This document shows, in pieces, positions 26,659 through 35,642 of a DNA stretch of 64,000 nt. Where the stretch lies: the NCBI GenBank assembly GCA_963769945.1, contig CAVYOA010000004.1, positions 62,001 to 126,000 on the forward strand, read 5' to 3'. Numbering within the stretch: position 1 is the first letter of the stretch; the number at the start of each line of letters is the position of its first letter. Under the pieces are notes generated by a model. It was not told the DNA's origin. It was given only the letters and a program-made list of their open reading frames with translations, and did not search any database. The stretch comes from WHSW01 sp963769945 (GTDB taxonomy: Bacteria; Actinomycetota; Thermoleophilia; Solirubrobacterales; 70-9). Made by a program: the position numbers and the translations under genes.

Positions 26659-27399
26659 TCAGATAGCGAGACAGAATGCGCGCACGGTCAATAGGTCGGC
26701 TCCAGCGGCATTGCCCTGCACGGCAACGAACCAACCGTTGCCGTTGACGATGTTGGACACCATGTCGGTGGTGCCGAGGCCCGGGAAGCCTCCTCCACTG
26801 ATGATCTGAGTACCGGCCGGACAGTTCACTTGGAGGTTGGCGATAGTGCCCGCGCCACCAGCGATGGGAGTGGTTTGCTGAACCGTCGAGATGGCCTTCA
26901 GCTCGTCGGAGCCGATCGAGCCGGCCGTGACCTCCGAGGTGCCGACGGCGTTAGCCGCGATCTCGCTCGAACCGACCGAGTCAGGGGCCAGGTCACCCGC
27001 AGTGAGGCTGTCGGCTGCCACCTCGCTCGAACCGACCGAGTCAGGGGCCAGGTCAGCCGCGGTGAGGCTGTCGGCTGCCACCTTCGCCGATGTGACCTTG
27101 TCGTTGCCGATCAGCGGGTTCGGGTACGTCCCGCTCAGATCTCCGCCGGCCGCGCCGCTGGGGGTCGCGCTGCTGGGCAATGTCAACGTGCTCTCGGCGA
27201 CCTGCGCGCCGGTCACCGTATCCGCCTTGAGGTCCTTGCCTTGCAGTGCGCCGTCCTTGACGTGCTTCGACTTGACGCTGTTCTTCGACACCGTTGCGTA
27301 AGCGACGCCCGAAAGCGCCACGAACAGCGACATGAGCGCGACAGCCATCGCCGGAGAGGGTTTGCTCCTCTTTAGAACCTGCACTAGGTGTACCTCCAT
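26659..27399 (-). CDS. Secreted repeat protein with KPSPAM-type N-terminus
   Basis: A 246-residue exported protein. After MEVHLVQVLKRSKPSPAM comes a signal or anchor segment AVALMSLFVALSGVAYA. The mature part has VKSKHVKDGALQGKDLKADT and then 20-residue repeats built on AADSLTAGDLAPDSVGSSE, encoded by an exact 60-bp tandem duplication. The last 80 residues form a compact domain (CPAGTQIISGGGFPG) with two cysteines. Comparable proteins are abundant in Solirubrobacterales but have no known function; the Leu/Asp-Ser repeats suggest a beta-helical rod. A good promoter lies upstream. No enzyme motif is present. Confidence 0.75.
   Translation of the reverse strand: MEVHLVQVLKRSKPSPAMAVALMSLFVALSGVAYATVSKNSVKSKHVKDGALQGKDLKADTVTGAQVAESTLTLPSSATPSGAAGGDLSGTYPNPLIGNDKVTSAKVAADSLTAADLAPDSVGSSEVAADSLTAGDLAPDSVGSSEIAANAVGTSEVTAGSIGSDELKAISTVQQTTPIAGGAGTIANLQVNCPAGTQIISGGGFPGLGTTDMVSNIVNGNGWFVAVQGNAAGADLLTVRAFCLAI
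26961..27080. repeat. Two copies of a 60-bp tandem repeat
   Basis: Bases 26961-27020 and 27021-27080 differ at only a few positions and keep the reading frame (20 codons). They encode the Ala-Ala-Asp-Ser-Leu-Thr repeat of the secreted protein. The near identity points to a recent duplication. Confidence 0.85.
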
Positions 27400-27442
27400 C
27401 GAGTTCCGGGGCCCCCCCGAATAGTTGACCCCTCCAAGTCCA

Positions 27443-27470
27443 ACCCTATCCGCGATCGGAGGAATGTCAA
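27443..27470 (-). promoter_or_regulatory. Sigma-70-like promoter of the repeat secreted protein
   Basis: On the minus strand a perfect TTGACA (27465-27470) is followed after 16 bases by TAGGGT (27443-27448), about 45 bases before the ATG at 27399. It lies between two divergent genes. Confidence 0.55.
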
Positions 27471-27522
27471 CCGTGACAGCCCGACCTGGATCCGCGGCGC
27501 GCGCCCGACCTATCCTGCGCCG

Positions 27523-28410
27523 ATGCGAGTTGCGATCGCCTCCTTCACCGGGCTGCCGGCGGAGTTCACCGACGACCAGCGTCTGATCGCAGTGCTGGAG
27601 CGCCGCGGCGTCGAGACCTTCCATGTCCCCTGGGACGACCCGGACGTCGATTGGACCGGCTTCGAGGCGGTTGTGATCCGGTCGACCTGGGATTACTCGC
27701 GCCGCCGCGACGAGTTCCTCGCCTGGGCCGATTCGGTCGGCGACCGGCTTCACAACTCGCCGGACGTGTTGCGCTGGAACAGCGACAAGCGCTATCTCGG
27801 CGAGCTCGCCGCGGCCGGCTTCTCGACCGTGCGCACGACTTACGTCGAGCCGGGCGACCAGCCGGTGCCGCTCGAGGGCGAGGTCGTGATCAAGCCCACG
27901 GTCTCGGCCGGCGGGCGCGACACGGGCCGCTTCGCGCCACCGGCGCACGATCAGGCCCGAGCTCTGCTGGCATCGATTCAGGCAGCCGGCAAAACGGCGA
28001 TGGTGCAGCCGTTTGTGCCGACCGTCGAGGCCGCGGGCGAGACGGCGGTCGTCTGCCTCGACGGCGAGCCCAGCCATGTCCTGCGAAAGCTCGCGGTGCT
28101 GCGTGCCGACGAGGTCGCGCCGGTCCGAGACGATGCGCTCGGCGCCGCCGAGGTGATGTACGACCCGGGCCTAGTCACGGCCGGCGAGGCGACCGAGGAC
28201 GAGCTCTCGCTGGCGCGCGCGATCGTCGCCCACGTGGCCGAGCGTTTCGGCTACATGCCGCTCTACGCCCGCGTCGACATGCTCCTGGGCCACGAGGGCG
28301 AACCGCTGCTGCTCGAGCTCGAGGCCGTCGAGCCCAATCTCTACCTCGATCAGGTCGAGGGCGCCGACGAGCGTCTCGCCGACGCGATCGTCGAACGATT
28401 GGCGGATTGA
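27523..28410 (+). CDS. ATP-grasp domain protein (RimK/glutathione-synthetase-like)
   Basis: A 295-residue ATP-grasp ligase. The pre-ATP-grasp domain begins MRVAIASFTGLPAEFTDDQR and contains VVIRSTWDYSRR; the ATP-binding region has LEGEVVIKPTVSAGGRDTGRF (Lys and Gly-rich loop) and AMVQPFVP; the metal-binding end reads VDMLLGHEGEPLLLELEAVEPNLYL (Glu and Asn ligands). Such enzymes join a carboxylate to an amine or thiol through an acyl phosphate. The closest groups are uncharacterised actinobacterial RimK-like ligases and the D-cycloserine ligase DcsG; the substrate is unknown. Start ATG 27523. Confidence 0.8.
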   Translation: MRVAIASFTGLPAEFTDDQRLIAVLERRGVETFHVPWDDPDVDWTGFEAVVIRSTWDYSRRRDEFLAWADSVGDRLHNSPDVLRWNSDKRYLGELAAAGFSTVRTTYVEPGDQPVPLEGEVVIKPTVSAGGRDTGRFAPPAHDQARALLASIQAAGKTAMVQPFVPTVEAAGETAVVCLDGEPSHVLRKLAVLRADEVAPVRDDALGAAEVMYDPGLVTAGEATEDELSLARAIVAHVAERFGYMPLYARVDMLLGHEGEPLLLELEAVEPNLYLDQVEGADERLADAIVERLAD

Positions 28411-28434
28411 CTAGACCATGGCGTGGTCAAGCCA

Positions 28435-29743
28435 TCAATGGTTGTCGCCTGCGCTCGCCCGTGCGATCGCTCGCTCGACGGCGGCCGCCATCTGCGTGGC
28501 CGGGGCGGGATAGGTATAGGGGGCGACGGCATCGGCGGCGGGCGCCGCCATGCCTTCGCCGACCAGCGTCGCCAGCGCGGCCGCGATTGCCGCCGGATCG
28601 TCGGCGCGAACCGTTTCGCCGCCGATGCTCTCGACGATGCGCCCGGCTTCGGTGCCGGCGGCGAGGGCGAGGATCGGGGTGCCCGAGGCGAGATATTCGA
28701 AGAGCTTGATGTTGAGCAGCTGCGAGCGTGTCGGCTGGGCGATCAGCAAGAGCGCGTCGGCGTTGGCTTGCAGGGCGAGTGCGCGGTCGCGAGCTAGGCT
28801 GCCGGCGCAGACGATGCGGGCGGGAGAGACGTCGGTTGCCAGCAGCGCGGCTTCGGCCTCGCTCAGCGGCCCGGCTACCACGAGTTCGAGCCTCGAGGCT
28901 GAGTCGGGATCCGCGGCCGCGAGCCGCTGCAGCGCCGCCACCAAGGGGCGTGGATCGCGCCCGTATGTGCCGAAGCGGCCGGTGTAGAGCAGTGAGACGC
29001 GGCCCGGATCGAGGATCGGATCGGCCGGCGCCGCCGGCTCGGGCGCAGTCTCAGGGTCCCATCCATTGGGGATCAGCACCGGCTCGGCGATCTGGCGCCG
29101 GCGCAGATCCTCGGCGGCAGGCTTCGAGACGCAGACGACGACATCGGCGCCGCCGAGCCAGCGCCGTTCCAGGCGCTCGTCGAGCGTTCGTTGCGCCGCC
29201 GTCGGGAAATCGGGACGCAGCGACTCGAACGTCCAGCCATCGCGCACGTCGGCGATCCAGGGCACGCCACGGCGTCGCAGGGCCATACCGACCGCGTGAA
29301 TCGACTCCGGCGGCGAGGTCGTGATCACGGCGTCGAATCGCTGCCGGCGATTCAGCGCCAGCGCTTTCGAGCGCGCGAACGGCATCCACGCAGCGGCCAA
29401 GTGGCTCGGGTACCACGACCTTGCTGAGTGGGTGGGGCCGGCCCGAGTAGGTGTCGGAGTCAAAGAGCGCGTCGATGTGCTGCGACCCGGCAAGGCGGGC
29501 GCGCCAGCGCTGGACGTCGGCGCTGCGAACGACGCCGTCGCGCTCGTCGCTGGATTCGGTGCCGTAGGCCGACGTCGTCAGCACCGTGACCTCGTGGCCC
29601 AGGCGCCGCAGCCACTTCGCCATTGCGGCCGGACGCAGGATGCCCGTGTCGCGGCACGGCGGGTAGAAGTAGGCCACCAGCAGGATGCGGCGCGCGCCAT
29701 TTCCAAGCGGGGTCTGACCCCCTTTTCGTTTCGCGCTACTCAT
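28435..29743 (-). CDS. Glycosyltransferase family 4-like protein (one frame break)
   Basis: A GT-B fold glycosyltransferase of about 435 residues. From ATG 29743 it reads RRILLVAYFYPPCRDTGILR and WLRRLGHEVTVLTTSAYGTE; the frame breaks near 29410 and resumes with FDAVITTSPPESIHAVGMAL, PWIADVRDGWTFESLR, VSLLYTGRFGTYGRDPRPLV and LFEYLASGTPILALAAGTEAG (donor-binding region). The ATG overlaps the upstream glycosyltransferase stop as ATGA. It probably adds a sugar to a cell-surface polysaccharide or lipid in the cytosolic leaflet, together with the neighbouring transferase and UDP-glucuronate decarboxylase. Confidence 0.8.
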
Positions 29744-30931
29744 CGGCTGGCCTTCGCCCTGCGCACGGCGATCGCTTCGGCGTAGGCGCCGTCCATGCGA
29801 TCGACTAGCTGCGGCCAGCTCCACTCGCGAAGCGCCTTGGCGCGCCCGCGTTCGCCCATCGCCCGGCGGCTCTCGGCGCCCGCAGCGACGAGATCGCGCA
29901 ACGCAGCGGCGACCGCGGCGGGATCGCCTCGCGGCACCAAGGTTCCCGTGACGTCCTCGTCGACGACGGCGCGTACTCCCGGGTAGTCGGTTGCGATCGC
30001 GGGCAGCCCGCAGGCCATCGCCTCGATGAGGACGATGCCGAACGATTCCGGGGGCTCGGTCGTGAGCAGGAAGAGGTCGCACGCTCGCAGCACTTCGGGC
30101 AGTTGCTGATGCGCAACCTCGCCGAGGAAGTGCACGCGGTCGCCGACTCCGGCCTCGCCTGCGCGAGCTCGAAATCCGTCGACGCAGCTCGCCGCCGCCG
30201 GCGACGACGATGTGAACGTCGCGGTCGCCGAGTTGCGCGAGGGCGTCGATGGCGACGTCGAGGCGCTTGAAGTGGTGAGCGAGATCGAGCGTGGCGACAA
30301 AGGCCGCGACGACCGCGTCGGCGCCGATTCCGAGGCGCTGACGCAGCCCAGTTGCGTCCTCACCGGGCGAGAAGGCCTCGGCATCGACCCCGTTTGGCAT
30401 CTCGATCAACTTCGCGGGATCACGTTCGCCGGCCCGGCGCAGGTAGGCGACCGAGTCGGCGTGGTCGGCGGAGAGCACGCAGACGCGATCGGCCGCGCGG
30501 ATCAGGGCGGGCGCGACGCTGTGCTCGTAGGCCTCGAACATCGCTCCGCGAACGCCGTGGCCGACAAGCCGGTTCTTGTAGTGGACGAGCAGCGCCTGCG
30601 AGCGGCGCCGGCGCGCGAGCCGGCCGAGCAGGGTTAGCTCGGCGCCGAAGATGAACGGATAGTGGATATGGACTACGTCGAAGCCCTCGATCTTGCGCAT
30701 GCTCGGGATCAGCGGCGCGTTGCCGATCGCGAATACCGGGCGCTGGCGATGGATCACGGCTTCGCCGGGATCGGGCGCCTCGCCCGGCGCGAACGCGGTG
30801 AAGACCTCGACCTGATGGCCGCGGGAGGCCTGCTCGCGGGCGAAGCGAAACGCGGTGTTGCCGGCGCCGCCGCGGTACGGGGGGAAGGTCGCTGTCAGGT
30901 GGGCGATTCGAAGCGACGGCCGCGCGGCCAT
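29740..30931 (-). CDS. Glycosyltransferase family 4 protein (one frame break)
   Basis: A second GT-B enzyme, about 397 residues. The N-terminal acceptor domain has LRIAHLTATFPPYRGGAGNT and FDVVHIHYPFIFGAELTLLG; MPNGVDAEAFSPGED marks the start of the donor domain. The frame breaks near 30185 inside HIVVAGGGELRR and continues as VHFLGEVAHQQLPEVLRACD and PESFGIVLIEAMACGLPAIA, which holds the Glu-x7-Glu donor motif. The total length is one base over a multiple of three, consistent with one inserted base. It sits between the sugar-nucleotide epimerase and the next glycosyltransferase in a minus-strand operon for surface glycan synthesis. Confidence 0.82.
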
Positions 30932-30941
30932 CGCCGGCTCA

Positions 30942-31892
30942 CTAATCGCCGGCGCCGACGAGCCGTTCGACGCCGGTCAACTCGATCGTCTTTCGCAAGC
31001 CGTCTCGAAGCTCGGTCACGGGCGCCCAGTCGAGTAGCTGGAGTGCGCGGGTGCTGTCGGGCTGGCGCACCTGCGGATCGTCGGTGGGAAGCGCCTCGTA
31101 GACGATCTCCGAGCGCGACTCGGTCACCTCGATGACGGCGTTGGCGAGCTCGAGCAGCGTGTACTCGTCGGGGTTGCCGATGTTGACCGGCTCGTGCACC
31201 GACGGACTCGGCCATCGCGACGTAGCCGCGGATCTGGTCGTCGACGTAACAGAAGCTACGGGTCTGGCTGCCGTCGCCGAAGACCGTCAGCGGCTTGTCC
31301 TGAAGCGCTTGGCGCAGAAAGGTCGGAATCGCGCGCCCGTCGTGCGGGCGCATCCGCGGTCCATACGTGTTGAAGGTGCGAACGATTCCGGTGTCGACGC
31401 CCTGCTGGCGGTGGTAGGCCATCGTCAGCGCCTCGGCGTAGCGCTTGGCCTCGTCGTAGACGCCGCGCGGGCCGATCGGGTTGACGTGGCCCCAGTAGGT
31501 CTCGGGCTGAGGGTGGACCTGCGGGTCGCCGTAGACCTCGGAGGTCGAGGCCAAGACGAAGCGCGCGCGCTTCTTCTTTGCCAGGCCGAGCATGTGATGG
31601 GTGCCATAGGAGCCGACCTTGAGCGTGTGCAGGGGCAGGCGCAGGTAGTCGATCGGGCTCGCCGGCGAGGCGAGGTGGTAGACGAAGTCGACCGGCTCGT
31701 CGACGAGAAGAGCGGCTGGGTGACGTCGTGCTGGAGGAACGTGAACTCGGGCGCGTCGATGTGCTCGATGTTCTGCAGCGAGCCGGTGTCGAGGTTGTCG
31801 ACGCAGATCACGCGGTGGCCCTGGCCGAGCAGGTGGTCGCTCAGGTGCGAGCCGAGAAACCCAGCTCCGCCGGTGACGATGCAGGTGCTCAT
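30942..31892 (-). CDS. UDP-glucuronate decarboxylase-like SDR epimerase (two frame breaks)
   Basis: An extended short-chain dehydrogenase of about 315 residues converting UDP-glucuronate to UDP-xylose or related. From ATG 31892: VTGGAGFLGSHLSDHLL (NAD-binding), VICVDNLDTGSLQNIEH. After a break near 31705: VYHLASPASPIDYLRLPLHT, FVLASTSEVYGDPQVHPQPE (catalytic Ser/Thr region), GVYDEAKRYAEAL (Tyr-x3-Lys), FGDGSQTRSFCYVDDQIRGY. After a second break near 31200: PVNIGNPDEYTLLELANAVI to the TAG. The Ala-Ser-Pro-Ala-Ser-Pro block and the Arg in SQTRSF are characteristic of UXS-type decarboxylases rather than simple epimerases. It supplies donor sugar to the adjacent glycosyltransferases. Confidence 0.82.
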
Positions 31893-31951
31893 GGCGGGGC
31901 GAGGATAGCGGCGCACGGGGCGTCGAGCGCCCGCACGGGCTTGTCGTGGGC

Positions 31952-32478
31952 GTGGAGTCTCAAGCCGCTTTCGCCGATCGCTCGCGCGCCGCTGTCGAGC
32001 TTCTCGAACGCCACGAGCCGGCGCTTGCGCCGCGCCGCCGGCCGCGTCTCGATCTGTCGCCGAGGACGCCGAGGATGCGGTTCAGCGGGCGCTCGAGATC
32101 CTCTTGACGAAGTCGCCCCCGCTCGAGCGCAACCGCCTCGTCGCCTGGATGGCCGTCGTCACCCGCCACGAGGCGCTCGCCGTGCGCCGCGCTCGCGAGC
32201 GAGCTCTGCCGGCGTTTGCGGCCCACGAGGCCAACGGCTATGACCCGCTGAGCTGGGTCTCGACCGAGCTGCCCGGGCCCGACGAGCTCGCCGAGCGGCG
32301 CGAGCGTGTGGTCGAAGCCCGACGCGCTCTCGAACGGCTGAAGGCAGACGAGCAGCGCGCGATCGTGCTCCAGGCCGGCGGCTACTCCTACGCCGAGATC
32401 TGCGAACGCTGCGGCTGGACCTACACCAAGGTCAACCGCTGTCTCGCCGAGGGGCGGGCGCGGCTTCGCGCCGCCGCC
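31952..32478 (+). pseudogene. Sigma-70 family RNA polymerase sigma factor, broken and 3'-disrupted
   Basis: Residues from three frames assemble into a sigma factor. A GTG at 31952 starts AAFADRSRAAVELLERHEPAL; a shift near 32026 gives LRRAAGRVSIC; a second near 32058 gives AEDAEDAVQRALEILLTKSP and NRLVAWMAVVTRHEALAVRR (region 2). Region 4 is intact: ALERLKADEQRAIVLQAGGY and EICERCGWTYTKVNRCLAEG, a helix-turn-helix. Directly after region 4 the reading runs into an unrelated thrombospondin-type repeat. A diverged copy of the region 4 end occurs at 32903-32970. Either insertion has split the gene or the assembly is chimeric here. Confidence 0.65.
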
Positions 32479-32899
32479 GGACACTCAGACGGGCTGCGCC
32501 ACCGGACCGACTCAGACGGCGACGGCTGCAAGAACGCAAGGCGAAGACGCCGACGACGACAACGATGGCGTCGCGGACGCGAGCGACAACTGTCCGACGA
32601 CGGCCGCCTCCAGCGGCGGCTGCCCGGCTCCACCGCAAGACCTCTCCGCCCCCCAGACAACGATCACCAAGGCGAAGCTCAGCCAGGCGAAGGGCAAGGC
32701 GACCTTCGAGTTCTCCTCCAGCGAGCCGAACTCGACCTTCCGCTGCAAGCTCGACAAGAAGCCCTTCAGTGACTGTGGGTCACCGAAGGCCTACAAGCGA
32801 CTAGAGCCCGGCAAGCACACGTTCAAGGTCGTGGCGATCGATCAGGCCGGAAACGTGGATCTCACGCCGGCTGTCAAGAAGCTCACGGTCAAGCGCTAA
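32479..32899 (+). pseudogene. 3' fragment of a secreted thrombospondin type-3 repeat protein
   Basis: This segment encodes only the end of a surface protein: Ca-binding repeats TDSDGDGCKN, then after a one-base shift near 32533 EDADDDNDGVADASDNCP, followed by an Ig-like domain FEFSSSEPNSTFRCKLDKKP, KHTFKVVAIDQAGNVDLTPA and a TAA at 32897-32899. There is no start codon or signal peptide; instead the fragment directly follows the sigma factor. Similar domain ends are common in Solirubrobacterales secreted proteins. It was probably brought here by recombination. Confidence 0.6.
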
Positions 32900-32902
32900 G
32901 CC

Positions 32903-32970
32903 TGCGACTGGACCTACACGAAGGTCAACCGCTGCTTGCCGAGGGGCGGGCGACGCTTCGCGCCGGCGCC
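32903..32970 (+). repeat. Second, diverged copy of the sigma-factor region 4 end
   Basis: Bases 32903-32970 align with 32410-32478 with, by my alignment, six mismatches and one deleted base. Both encode Trp-Thr-Tyr-Thr-Lys-Val-Asn-Arg-Cys-Leu. The second copy ends in a TGA (32971-32973) that would be a natural sigma-factor terminus if the deleted base is restored. The two copies flank the thrombospondin-repeat fragment as direct repeats. Confidence 0.8.
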
Positions 32971-32976
32971 TGAGCC

Positions 32977-34119
32977 TCAGCGCGGCGCCGGGCGCGCCTG
33001 CGGGCGCACCTTCACCGCGGGCGGCGGCGGGTCGGCCAGGTCCCTGACGCCCGGCGCGTACTCGACCCAGCGCTGCTTTCGCATGTGGTTGCGAAGCGCC
33101 GTCTTGGCGCCGGGATAGAACTGCAGGTTGTACTCGTTGCTGGGATCGACGCCGCGGTAGTACATCGCCATCTTGACGCGATCGTGCGCTTCGATCCAGC
33201 GCATCAGCGAGCCGGTGAAGGAGCCGCCGGTGTCGTTGTCCCAAGGCCCGTACTCGCCGATCACGAACGGCCACTTGTCGTACTTCTCGAAGAAGGCCAC
33301 GCCTTCGTCGAAGGCGCCCGCGAACTTCGAGTAGATGTCGATCCCTACCCAGTCGACGTACTTGCCGCCCGGCCAATAGTCGTCGGGCTGGTTGCCGGCG
33401 ACGTTGGGCGAGCCGAAGCTCTGGGGCACCCACATCATCGCCACGCGAGGTTGCGGCATCTGCGGCGGTACGGGGAGGGGGATGCCTTCGGGGCCGCCTT
33501 CGTAGACCGGGTCGTTCTGCGACTTCGCCTGCAGGATCCGCGGCAGGCCCATGCGCACGAGCTTGCGGTTGATCTCGGCCCGCGAGCCGCCGCGCAGGAT
33601 CAGCGTGAAGCGCCGCCAGGCGCGCTTGTACCAGCGCTGACCGTGGCCGTTTCGGCGCAGGCTGCCGTCGGCGTTGTAGGCCGAGTAGGCGTTCCAGTGA
33701 CCGTTCATCTCGGCCATCAAGCGGATGTAGACGGTCTGCCCGGTCTCGGCGATCGTGCTGGCCATCCGCAGCATGTAGCGATCGTCGGCGCCCTTGGCGA
33801 TCTGGCGCGGCGTGATGACCTCCTCGCCGGCACCGGTCGCGGTCGAGAGGCTGAGCACACCGCGGGTGTCGGTGGCGCCCCAGCGATAAAGGGCGCCCGT
33901 GGTCAGCGGGACGCGCCAGTGAAAGAAGTCTTGAAGCACGGCGGGGTGGGCGCCGACCTGCTGGGTGAAGAGGTCGAAGTCCTCGATCTCGCCTGTGTCG
34001 GAGACGCCGTGGTAAGCCTGCCCGTCGGGCGGGGCGTAGGCGCGAGCGAAAGCGCTTGGCGCTGCGGCTAAAGCGATTGACGCGACGACGATCCCAACTG
34101 CTGTCAGCTTGCCTGCCAT
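32977..34119 (-). CDS. Secreted glycoside hydrolase family 26-like protein
   Basis: A 380-residue exported (beta/alpha)8 hydrolase. The signal peptide is MAGKLTAVGIVVASIALAAA followed by PSAFARA. The likely acid/base Glu is in IRLMAEMNGHWNAY and the nucleophile Glu in PFVIGEYGPWDND, the spacing and context of GH26 beta-mannanase or exo-lichenase-type enzymes; DWVGIDIYSKF is the strand between them. The proline-rich C-terminus is probably a wall-spanning tail. It would act on plant or microbial beta-glycans outside the cell, but the exact substrate is uncertain. A GTG one codon upstream (34122) is an alternative start. The 3' end converges closely on the sigma-factor repeat. Confidence 0.78.
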   Translation of the reverse strand: MAGKLTAVGIVVASIALAAAPSAFARAYAPPDGQAYHGVSDTGEIEDFDLFTQQVGAHPAVLQDFFHWRVPLTTGALYRWGATDTRGVLSLSTATGAGEEVITPRQIAKGADDRYMLRMASTIAETGQTVYIRLMAEMNGHWNAYSAYNADGSLRRNGHGQRWYKRAWRRFTLILRGGSRAEINRKLVRMGLPRILQAKSQNDPVYEGGPEGIPLPVPPQMPQPRVAMMWVPQSFGSPNVAGNQPDDYWPGGKYVDWVGIDIYSKFAGAFDEGVAFFEKYDKWPFVIGEYGPWDNDTGGSFTGSLMRWIEAHDRVKMAMYYRGVDPSNEYNLQFYPGAKTALRNHMRKQRWVEYAPGVRDLADPPPPAVKVRPQARPAPR

Positions 34120-34296
34120 CACGGCTTCAACAAGCTAGCCGCGCTGGCGTTGCGCACTCGGGCGGCTTCGTTCATCTAGATGAGCCGCCGACTGCCCTCT
34201 GGGAGAACTTGAGCCTGAATCCGCGGACTGGACGAATGTTCTATTAAAGGTTTTCGTCCCAGGCGTCGATGGGGGGATAAGGCTGGGTAACCCCGC

Positions 34297-35544
34297 CTAC
34301 CCCGAGCAAGCCTTCGTCACGGCCGCCTTGGCGCTCTTCGCCTTCATCTTCGCCCGCTTGAGCCGGTTCTTCGATGCGCCTTTTTGCTTCAGGGCCTTGA
34401 GCTTCGCCTTCGCCTTGGCGAGCTTGGCCTTCGCCAGCTCGCACCCGGTGTCGGTCGGCGCGATCGCATTGGGGTCGGTCACCGTGATCACCTTCGAAGC
34501 GGTCGTCCTGTTGCCCGCGCCATCAGCGACCTCGAACTCGACGGTGTAGGTGCCCGGCGCCGTGAAGGTATGGGCGACGGAGTCGCCAGTTGACGTCGGG
34601 CTGCCGTCGTTCCAGATCCAACGCACGGGAGCGGGCGCGAGGCCGGAACCAGCGTCAGAGACCTTGGCGCTGAATGAGACGCTCTCGCCGCGATTGACCG
34701 TGTTCGACGCGGTAACGATCTCCGCGCTCGGTGGCGAGCGGTCCAGGACGACGGAATCACAGACCTTGTCCGAGAGATTGGCCAGGTTCGCGGTCGCGGT
34801 CTGGTTTGCCGAGTTCGGGTTGTCGGGCACGGCCGAGTCGGCCGAGGTCGCGCAGACATAAAGCGATCCGTCCGGCGGGCTGATGGCGCTGGTCTCGACC
34901 TCGCAGCTGAATGTAGTCGTCTTGGACGCCGCCGCCGGTTGGCTGCAGGAGGAGCTGAACCCGTAGATCTCGCCGCCGTTGCAAGCGCTGCCCGCGACAA
35001 CGCAGAGGAAGTTCGCCGGGAAGGGCGCGGAGTGACTGTCGGCGTAGGTGATCGTCAGCGGGAGCAGCGTGTTTTGGGTCGCCGCCGCCCCAGCGGCCAC
35101 CTGGACGGAGATGGTTGGCTTCGACCGATCGATTGTCGTCGCGGTTCGCTTGCCGACCGCGTCTCCTTGCTCGCACGAGTCCTCGGCCTCGGAGTAAAAC
35201 GAGCTGTCGTTCGGCAGTGAGAAGAGACCGGTTACGCAGATCTCGTACTCGCGACCCTCCTCGAGCGTTGCGACGCCCGACCAGTTGATCCATTGGTTCT
35301 GGGCGCTGAGGGCGACGTCGAGGGTTTGCTGTGTCACCTGAACCGAGTCGCGGTAATAGGTGATCCGCAGGCGGTAGGCATCGGAGCCGCTCGGCGCCTC
35401 CCAGTTCACCCACTGGGTGTTCTGAGACGAGCTGGTGAACTGCGGTTCACCGGTTCCCGCCACCGTCACCTCTGCCGATGCCGAGGCAGGTATGAGCATT
35501 GAGATGACGGCGATTGCGACGACGAACAGCGAGCGGGAAAACAT
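34297..35544 (-). CDS. Secreted PKD-domain protein with basic coiled tail
   Basis: A 415-residue exported protein. The start at 35544 is fixed by AAGGAG six bases upstream and gives the signal peptide MFSRSLFVVAIAVISMLIPA then SASAEV. Next come a fibronectin-like N-terminal domain with repeated WVNWEAPSGS and WINWSGVATL, a cysteine-containing middle, a PKD-like domain (SAKVSDAGSGLAPAPVRWIW, TFTAPGTYTVEFEVADGAGN), and a C-terminal Lys/Ala-rich helix (KLAKAKAKLKALKQKG). The basic helix is likely to contact the anionic cell wall. A surface adhesion role is inferred. Confidence 0.72.
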   Translation of the reverse strand: MFSRSLFVVAIAVISMLIPASASAEVTVAGTGEPQFTSSSQNTQWVNWEAPSGSDAYRLRITYYRDSVQVTQQTLDVALSAQNQWINWSGVATLEEGREYEICVTGLFSLPNDSSFYSEAEDSCEQGDAVGKRTATTIDRSKPTISVQVAAGAAATQNTLLPLTITYADSHSAPFPANFLCVVAGSACNGGEIYGFSSSCSQPAAASKTTTFSCEVETSAISPPDGSLYVCATSADSAVPDNPNSANQTATANLANLSDKVCDSVVLDRSPPSAEIVTASNTVNRGESVSFSAKVSDAGSGLAPAPVRWIWNDGSPTSTGDSVAHTFTAPGTYTVEFEVADGAGNRTTASKVITVTDPNAIAPTDTGCELAKAKLAKAKAKLKALKQKGASKNRLKRAKMKAKSAKAAVTKACSG

Positions 35545-35601
35545 GGAGCTCCTTGCGGTCGGTGGCACGACGGGACCATCTTGCGAGGAGCCGGTGCGAA
35601 A

Positions 35602-35626
35602 GTGAAACACCGAGTTGGTGTTTCAC
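35602..35626 (-). terminator. Perfect 10-bp hairpin after the LysR gene
   Basis: GTGAAACACC (35602-35611) and GGTGTTTCAC (35617-35626) pair perfectly around a five-base loop, 17 bases beyond the LysR stop and followed on the minus strand by TTTCG. It should separate LysR transcription from the PKD gene. Confidence 0.7.
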
Positions 35627-35642
35627 CCACGCGCGGTGTTTG

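Noticed and set aside
26961..27080. Possible CRISPR-like array
   Set aside because: Two directly adjacent 60-bp copies without spacers, in frame inside a coding sequence; an ordinary coding tandem repeat.
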